NCBI GenBank assembly: GCA_024762835.1
Contig: JANTGP010000013.1
Location: forward strand, 1-35,428
DNA length: 35,428 nucleotides
Source: Bacteroidota bacterium
GTDB taxonomy: Bacteria > Bacteroidota > Bacteroidia > Bacteroidales > M50B96
Direction: 5' to 3'
In this document: one piece after another, positions 28,852 to 35,428 of the stretch
Layout of the letters: each line of letters opens with the position of its first letter
Numbering within the stretch: position 1 is the first letter of the stretch
Position numbers and translations under genes: made by a program
Notes under the pieces: generated by a model
What the model was told of the DNA's origin: nothing
What the model saw: the letters and a program-made list of their open reading frames with translations, nothing else
The model's database searches: none

Positions 28852-29699
28852 GCCAGCTAAAATATATAAATTTTAACGGAAGATTATTAAAACAAGAACA
28901 GGCGGTTTTAAACTCTAATAATAGAGCTTTTCAATATGGCGATGCTTTATTTGAAACAATGCATGCAAACGGAAGCGATGTCCAGTTTTTTCATGAACAT
29001 TATAACAGATTGGTAAAAAATGCCGGCAAACTTGGTTTTATTATTCCTCAATCCTTTACAATAAGTGCCCTACAGAATGAGATTAAGAGATTATTTCACC
29101 GCAACAAATATTACAAAGGAGCACGTGTGCGATTAACTGTATTTAGAAATAGCGGTGGTTATTATACGCCAAAAGATAATAATTGCACATGGCTAATTGA
29201 GACCTCGAAACTTGAAACAGATAGATACCAACTAAATACAAATGGTTTGCAGATTGACTTATTTAGTGACATTAAAAAGCCAATTAATTTCTTCTCTGAT
29301 ATGAAAACTGCAAACTCACTTCTTTTTGTAATGGCAGGATTAAATAGCCAAATAATGGAAGTTGATGATTCTTTAATTCTTAACGAGAATGGAGATATTA
29401 TTGAAGCAAGCAGCTCTAATATTTTCATTGTAAAAGACAAAACTCTAATTACACCAGATTGCAATTCAGGATGCTTGCCGGGAATTATGAGGCAGCAGAT
29501 TATCAAAATAGCCCTTTCGGGAAATATTCCATTAAAAACAGAAAAGATTAGTCGCAGTAGTTTATTTGATGCTGATGAAGTGTTTTTAACTAATGCCGTA
29601 AAAGGAATAAGCTGGGTAATTGCTTATAAAAGTAAAAGATATTTCAACGAATTTGCAAAGACCTTGATTGAGCCCTTAAATAAACTCGCTTTTAGTTAA
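28848..29699 (+). CDS. Class IV aminotransferase (PabC/IlvE-like)
   Basis: RAFQYGDALFETM, ENGDIIEASSSNIFIVKD, PGIMRQ; ATGA overlap with the upstream HAD gene. Confidence 0.9.
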   Translation: MSQLKYINFNGRLLKQEQAVLNSNNRAFQYGDALFETMHANGSDVQFFHEHYNRLVKNAGKLGFIIPQSFTISALQNEIKRLFHRNKYYKGARVRLTVFRNSGGYYTPKDNNCTWLIETSKLETDRYQLNTNGLQIDLFSDIKKPINFFSDMKTANSLLFVMAGLNSQIMEVDDSLILNENGDIIEASSSNIFIVKDKTLITPDCNSGCLPGIMRQQIIKIALSGNIPLKTEKISRSSLFDADEVFLTNAVKGISWVIAYKSKRYFNEFAKTLIEPLNKLAFS

Positions 29700-30276
29700 G
29701 ATTCGGATCTTCAGGAAAGTTTGTCCATGCTTTTTCCTTTTCACCAAGCCCCGACAAACTACTCCGCCAGATATTTTCTTTATAAGCCATGATATCTTCT
29801 GTGCTTAACTCTGATATTAGCCATGAATCGTTTGAGATTTCCTCGTTTAACTGATTTGGTGACCATCCAGAATATCCTAAGAAAAAAAGTATTTGATTCT
29901 TTTTAACCACACCGGTATTTAGCAAGCTCTTTAGCTCATTAAAATCGCCACCCCAAAACAAATCAGGTTTTATTTCAATACATCCGCTAATTTGTTTGCC
30001 AAGTGTATGAATAAACTGAATCATATCGGTACTTACAGGTCCACCAATAGAGATATTAGCATCAAAATCAGGGAATTCGGGCAAAAGGTCATTAAGCTTT
30101 GTGTCTATAGGATTATTAATTACAAAGCCCATAGAGCCCTCTTCATTATGTTCTGTAAGCAAAATTACCGAACGCTTGAAAAAATAATCATTTAACAAAG
30201 GTTCGGAGATTAGAACTCTTCCTTTGGCAGGCTTAAGATTATTATCAATTTTGAAAAAGTTATCAGTAATTTTCAT
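29692..30276 (-). CDS. YqgE/AlgH (UPF0301) family protein; start adjusted to MKITDNF
   Basis: KGRVLISEPLLNDYFFKRSVILLTEHNEEGSMGFVINNP, YSGWSPNQL. Confidence 0.93.
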   Translation of the reverse strand: MKITDNFFKIDNNLKPAKGRVLISEPLLNDYFFKRSVILLTEHNEEGSMGFVINNPIDTKLNDLLPEFPDFDANISIGGPVSTDMIQFIHTLGKQISGCIEIKPDLFWGGDFNELKSLLNTGVVKKNQILFFLGYSGWSPNQLNEEISNDSWLISELSTEDIMAYKENIWRSSLSGLGEKEKAWTNFPEDPNLN

Positions 30277-30439
30277 GGTCAATTGGTTTATGCAAATATA
30301 AGTATTGTTGTTTACATAACGAAAAGCATCATGATTTTGTTTCATTAATTTCGACTTGAATAAAAAATTTAATAGTAATTTTGAATGATAATTTCAAGAG
30401 GCAATCTTTTACTGAGTTTAAATCAAAATAATTATAAAA

Positions 30440-32023
30440 ATGGAACTTCAAGCTGTTAATTTTATTGGTAATGATACTTCCCGAAATGGAGATGTGTTTT
30501 TTAAAGGCTATGACCCGATTAAAAATAAAGAGCTAGAGCCGGCTTATCCTGAAGCAAGTAACGAAGAAATTAGTTTAGCTGTTGAGAAAGCTGTGAAAGC
30601 ATTTTCTTTGTTTCGTAAAACAACAGCAGCTCAAAGACAAAACTTTTTGCAATCTATTGCCGACGAGATTCTTATGCTGGGTGATGATTTAATATACTGT
30701 TGCATGAATGAAACGGCTTTATCTTTTGATAGACTCACCGGCGAACGAACACGAACGGTAAATCAACTAAAGATGTTTGCTGATTTAATTACAAAAGATT
30801 TTTGGAATGATGTAAGAATAGACAGAGCAATACCCAACAAAAAACCTGTTCCTAAAAAGGATATCAGACAAATGCAAATACCCATTGGGCCTGTTGCAGT
30901 ATTTGGAGCAGGTAATTTTCCATTAGCTTTTTCTGTTGCCGGCGGCGATACTGCTTCTGCTCTGGCAGCCGGTTGCCCTGTCGTATATAAAGCTCATCCC
31001 GGCCATCCTGCAACCTCGGAGATGATTGCTCATGCAATAATTAAAGCAGTAAAAAAGAGTAAAATGCCTGATGGAGTTTTTTCTCTTGTTAATGGATTAT
31101 CAACACGAGTTGGTGAGAAATTAGTTTCAAATCCTAATATTAAAGCAGTTGGTTTTACAGGCTCTTTTAAAGGAGGTAAAGCCTTATTCGACTTAGCGGC
31201 ACTAAGAGATGAACCTATTCCTGTTTATGCCGAAATGGGGAGTACAAATCCAATTTTCCTGTTACCCATGGCTTTACGCAATAATGCAGATTATATTGTT
31301 GAGGGCATAATAAACTCTTTTACATTAGGAAGCGGACAGTTTTGTACAAATCCCGGCTTAATTATTATTTCAAAATCTGACGATACAAGTAAATTTTTGG
31401 AAAAGCTAGGAAAGAGGACAGGCCTGCTCTCACCGGCATTTATGTTATCAAAACGGATGAAAGACAATTTTGAGAATGGAATAAATAAACTTCAAAGCAT
31501 TAAAGATGTGAAGGTAATATCAAAAGGCATTAAGGCTCTTGGAAGTTGCGAAACTACAAGTTATTTATTAGAAACAACAGCAAAGCAATTTGTTAATAAT
31601 GAGAATCTTGAAATGGAAGTATTTGGGCCATCAACATTAATTGTGCTTGCCAAAGACAAAAACGAGATACAAACTATTGCCACTAAACTGGGTGGACATC
31701 TCACGGCATCAATACATTGTAATGATGAAAAAGAGCTTTCGGAATATATGGAATTGGTGGAGACCTTAACATATAAGGTTGGAAGATTAATAATAAACGA
31801 TTATCCAACAGGAGTTGAGGTTTGCGATTCAATGCATCATGGTGGCCCTTATCCTGCCACAAGCGATGTACGCTTTACTTCTGTTGGTACAGCAGCAATT
31901 AAGAGATGGTTAAGACCTGTAAGTTTTCAAAATTTTCCCGAAAGATTATTACCTGATGCATTGAAAAATTCAAATCCTGAGAATATTTATCGATTAATTG
32001 ACGGTATACTTAAGAAAGCTTAA
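30440..32023 (+). CDS. NADP+-dependent aldehyde dehydrogenase (2-oxoglutarate semialdehyde dehydrogenase-like)
   Basis: PIGPVAVFGAGNFPLAFSVAGGDTASALAAGCPVVYKAHP, VGFTGSFKGG, YAEMGSTNP, GQFCTNPG. Confidence 0.92.
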   Translation: MELQAVNFIGNDTSRNGDVFFKGYDPIKNKELEPAYPEASNEEISLAVEKAVKAFSLFRKTTAAQRQNFLQSIADEILMLGDDLIYCCMNETALSFDRLTGERTRTVNQLKMFADLITKDFWNDVRIDRAIPNKKPVPKKDIRQMQIPIGPVAVFGAGNFPLAFSVAGGDTASALAAGCPVVYKAHPGHPATSEMIAHAIIKAVKKSKMPDGVFSLVNGLSTRVGEKLVSNPNIKAVGFTGSFKGGKALFDLAALRDEPIPVYAEMGSTNPIFLLPMALRNNADYIVEGIINSFTLGSGQFCTNPGLIIISKSDDTSKFLEKLGKRTGLLSPAFMLSKRMKDNFENGINKLQSIKDVKVISKGIKALGSCETTSYLLETTAKQFVNNENLEMEVFGPSTLIVLAKDKNEIQTIATKLGGHLTASIHCNDEKELSEYMELVETLTYKVGRLIINDYPTGVEVCDSMHHGGPYPATSDVRFTSVGTAAIKRWLRPVSFQNFPERLLPDALKNSNPENIYRLIDGILKKA

Positions 32024-32113
32024 TAATCAATGTAACAATTACATGGTTTTAAACGTTAAAATCCTTATTATTAAATAATCGAACACCAAAACACGAAACC
32101 TAAACAAAAACTT

Positions 32114-35044
32114 ATGAAAAAGAGACTTTTTATTTTATTGCTGATAAGCGTTTTCTCATTTGGCATTTCTGCACAACCCGGTGGTAGTTACGACTTCTTA
32201 CATAAAAAGTATAAAGTTGAAATTGGAACAGACAACCCTCTAAATGTTACTACCTATGTATTAGACAACGGGCTTACGGTTTATTTAAATCCCGACCCAA
32301 ACTTATCTAAAGTTTTTGGTGCTGTTGTAGTCAGAGGCGGTTCAAAACGAGACCCCAAAGGCGACGACGGCATTGCTCATTATTTCGAGCATATTATGTT
32401 TAAAGGTACCGAAGATCTTGGAACTTCCGATTACCCCAAAGAAAAAGTTTACCTTGACAGTATTAGGTTAATGTATGATAAACTTGGCGAAACAAAGGAA
32501 GAGGAAAAGCGTATAGCTATTCAAAAAAAGATAAACGATTTATCAATTAAAGCCGGGAAATATGCCATCCCGAACGAATTGAATAAAGTACTGGAAAGCA
32601 TGGGTGGTTCAGGAATAAATGCTTTCACAAATAAGGATGCTATTGTTTATCATAATAGTTTTCCGGGCAACCAAATGGAAAAATGGCTTGAGGTTTACAG
32701 TCACCGTTTTGAGAAACCTGTTTATCGCTTGTTTCAATCGGAGCTGGAAACAGTTTACGAAGAAAAGAATATGCACATGGATGACCCTTTCTCTACACTT
32801 CTTGAAACGTATGAAGCAAATATGTACAAAGGACATCCATACGCAAATACTGTTCTTGGCGAAGTGGAAAACTTAAAGAATCCATCGCTGTCGAAAATGG
32901 ATGAGTATTTCAAAACTTATTATGTAGCAAATAATATGGCTCTTATCCTTTCAGGTGATTTCGATGCTCAGGAGGCTTTACCAATTATTAAGGAAAAATT
33001 CGGGAAATGGCGTTCAGGCGAAGTTCCTCCAATGCCCGATTACGATGTTAAACCCTTAAACGGAAAGGTTAATATTTCAAAAAGACTTACTCCCGTAAGG
33101 ATTGGCCTTTTAGGATACCGAACATTTGCCAAGGGCTCACCCGACGAAACTGCTTTAAGCTTTTTTAATAATCTGCTCACCAATCAATCATCAACCGGTT
33201 TATTAGACAAACTTGTTGTTGATAATAAGATTATGGCTGCTTTTGCCATGCCTCTCACTTATACAATGATGGGCTCTGATATGATTATTTATGTTCCTAA
33301 GTTAATTGGACAATCATTTGATAAAGCGGAGAATTTGGTCGCTTTGGAAATTGAAAAGATAAAATCCGGCGATTTTGATGATGAGTTATTTGAAGCAGTA
33401 AAAGCCGAATTACTTGTTGAAGCACAAAGATCACTTGAAAGCGGATACAGTAGATCATTCCTTATACTGGATGCATTTTTATCGCATCGTACATGGGATG
33501 ATATTCTTTCTGATATTGATAAAATTAACAGTCTTACAAAAGACGATATAATAAAAGTTGCAAATAAATATTTTGGTGACAATTACCTTTCATTCCATTC
33601 GAAAATGGGATTTCCCAAAAAAGAGAAATTAGAAAAACCTCCTTTTGAACCTATTGAAGCTGTAAACTCTGAAAAGGTTTCTGAATATGCAGAAAAAGTA
33701 ATGAATATGCACATAAAGGAAAGTTTGCCAAAATTTATTGAGTTCAATCAGGATGTTTACTTTGATGATGTAAATGATTTGACCCATTATTATTTTACTC
33801 CGAATCCAATTAATGATGTATTTACATTGAAATTAGTATTTGGAGTTGGCACTGAGGAAATCCCAATGCTTGCACAAGTGGCAGAACATATTTCGCTACT
33901 TGGCACAACAACTAAAAGCTTTGAGGAATTTACACGTAGTATGCAATTACTGGGCAGCTCTTATTCAAACTATGCCAGTGGTGATTATTTTACTATTGAG
34001 ATTTCGGGATTGGACAAAAATTTTGAGAAAACTATTGGGTTAATGTCAACATTTCTGGACAGCTTAAAGCCTGATGATAAGAAAATAAAGCAGCTTGTTC
34101 AGAATGCCAAAATGAATATTAAGTTCGAGAAAAAAGACCCTAAAACAATTGGCAAAGCATTAAAAGAGTATGTCTTATATGGCGACAAGTCTTCTTTTAA
34201 AGATCGCTTAAGCGTAAAGCAAATAAAAAAATTAAAGTCACAGCAATTGATAAATGCATTTAAAAAGGTACAGAATTATGAGCTGGATATTCACTATGTA
34301 GGCAAATTACCACAGAAAAAAGCTGAGAGATTAGTGCTTAATAATCTTCTGGCTGTTAAACCTTCGATAAAGACTAAATCGCCTGTTTACAAAGAAAAGA
34401 ATAAGATAAACGAAAATATAGTTTACTATCTCAACGACAAAAAAGCTGTTCAAAGTCAGATTCATTTATTAGTTGAAGGAAAAGTAAACAGTCGCAGCGA
34501 GAGAGTGATAGCCACAACTTTTAATAAATACTTTAGTTCTGATATGTCGTCAATCGTATTTCAGGAAGTGCGCGAATTCCGCAGTTTAGCTTATACCGCT
34601 TACGCCTATCACAGATCGCCTTTTTATAAAGACAAAGAGGGTTATACATTTGGTTATATGAGCACACAGGCAGATAAAACTCTTGATGCTTTAGATGTTT
34701 TTTCCGGTTTATTTACCGATATGCCGAAAAAGCCACAACGTATTGAACATGTACGAAATTCAATCATTCAATCACTTAGCTCAGACAGACCAAGCTTTAG
34801 ATATATGTCGAATACCGTTTCGTATTGGCGAAAAAAGGGATATAAACAAGACCCGAGAAAATACTCTTTAGATATTTACAAACGAATGACTTTTGATGAT
34901 ATTGAGGATTTTTACAACAAAAATATTTATAATCGCCCATTAAACTATGTCATTGTAGGCGATAAGAAAAGAGTAAATCCCGAGAATCTTACTAAATTCG
35001 GAAGAATTGTAAAAGTGAAGCTAAAAGATATTTTTACTGAGTAA
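32114..35044 (+). CDS. M16-family (insulinase-like) metallopeptidase with signal peptide
   Basis: Signal peptide; inverted zinc motif HYFEH, ETVYEEKN; tandem M16 domains. Confidence 0.95.
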   Translation: MKKRLFILLLISVFSFGISAQPGGSYDFLHKKYKVEIGTDNPLNVTTYVLDNGLTVYLNPDPNLSKVFGAVVVRGGSKRDPKGDDGIAHYFEHIMFKGTEDLGTSDYPKEKVYLDSIRLMYDKLGETKEEEKRIAIQKKINDLSIKAGKYAIPNELNKVLESMGGSGINAFTNKDAIVYHNSFPGNQMEKWLEVYSHRFEKPVYRLFQSELETVYEEKNMHMDDPFSTLLETYEANMYKGHPYANTVLGEVENLKNPSLSKMDEYFKTYYVANNMALILSGDFDAQEALPIIKEKFGKWRSGEVPPMPDYDVKPLNGKVNISKRLTPVRIGLLGYRTFAKGSPDETALSFFNNLLTNQSSTGLLDKLVVDNKIMAAFAMPLTYTMMGSDMIIYVPKLIGQSFDKAENLVALEIEKIKSGDFDDELFEAVKAELLVEAQRSLESGYSRSFLILDAFLSHRTWDDILSDIDKINSLTKDDIIKVANKYFGDNYLSFHSKMGFPKKEKLEKPPFEPIEAVNSEKVSEYAEKVMNMHIKESLPKFIEFNQDVYFDDVNDLTHYYFTPNPINDVFTLKLVFGVGTEEIPMLAQVAEHISLLGTTTKSFEEFTRSMQLLGSSYSNYASGDYFTIEISGLDKNFEKTIGLMSTFLDSLKPDDKKIKQLVQNAKMNIKFEKKDPKTIGKALKEYVLYGDKSSFKDRLSVKQIKKLKSQQLINAFKKVQNYELDIHYVGKLPQKKAERLVLNNLLAVKPSIKTKSPVYKEKNKINENIVYYLNDKKAVQSQIHLLVEGKVNSRSERVIATTFNKYFSSDMSSIVFQEVREFRSLAYTAYAYHRSPFYKDKEGYTFGYMSTQADKTLDALDVFSGLFTDMPKKPQRIEHVRNSIIQSLSSDRPSFRYMSNTVSYWRKKGYKQDPRKYSLDIYKRMTFDDIEDFYNKNIYNRPLNYVIVGDKKRVNPENLTKFGRIVKVKLKDIFTE

Positions 35045-35428
35045 GCGGCTGGTTAAGTGGGTAAAGAGGTAGGTAATGTGATATGCGATATGTATCGGAT
35101 GCGTTAATGTGGTTGTATAACAAGCAATAAGTCATTATTTAATAAAAATAATTTCATTTAGGGGGGGTAAAAATTCAACTTCCTGTTATATATAAATAAT
35201 TGACCCTTTTTAATACAATTTTTGTATGGTATTATTTATGCACATAAAGCAATCTGATTTCTGCTGCCAAAAGCAATCAGTAGCATATACCAATTATCGG
35301 AGGATTCATACATACATACACCTGTCCGAATACCGACGAATATTCAAAAAAGCGAATTATCCAAAAAACATTCTTCCGAAAACAATCGGAAAAAAAATTA
35401 TATATTTGTAATTGGAAAAAATAAGTTC

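Noticed and set aside
35161-35167. G7 homopolymer that could be a phase-variable tract
   Set aside because: Intergenic, short, and not placed in an identifiable promoter or ORF.
35374-35391. TTCCGA-AAACAA-TCGGAA hairpin followed by an A-run
   Set aside because: Only a 6-bp stem and the wrong polarity for a terminator; no supported function.
35045-35428. Noncoding tail considered for ncRNA or a 61-aa ORF (35226-35411)
   Set aside because: No stable structure or conserved motif recognised; the ORF lacks coding character.

Overview
The window looks like AT-rich Bacteroidetes chromosome (T9SS sorting tail, SprB/PKD-type domains, TAnnTTTG-like promoter elements). Most of it is housekeeping or envelope genes: a Wza/Wzc pair, AGCS and NhaC-type transporters, an HhH (ComEA-like) protein, ADP-ribosylglycohydrolase, SDR, TonB, TrpB, thyA-folA, carbonic anhydrase, ParE-type topoisomerase B, patatin, isochorismatase, alpha/beta hydrolase, rhomboid, GmhB-like HAD, class IV aminotransferase, YqgE/AlgH, ALDH and an M16 peptidase. 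The main points of interest are: (1) a 21-aa leader ORF containing Trp-Gln-Trp, followed by mutually exclusive stems and an intrinsic terminator directly before a stand-alone trpB; (2) two ECF sigma modules with unusual partners, one a zinc-finger anti-sigma fused to a TonB C-terminal domain, the other an inner-membrane-anchored protein with a long periplasmic linker and an outer-membrane beta-barrel; (3) two orphan genes at the left edge, one SUKH-like, separated and flanked by attC-like palindromic elements without a visible integrase; (4) two unrelated transporters, each with an added N-terminal signal peptide and beta-rich extracytoplasmic domain. No rRNA, tRNA, CRISPR array or transposase was recognised. 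All product calls come from reading motifs by eye; no database search was run.
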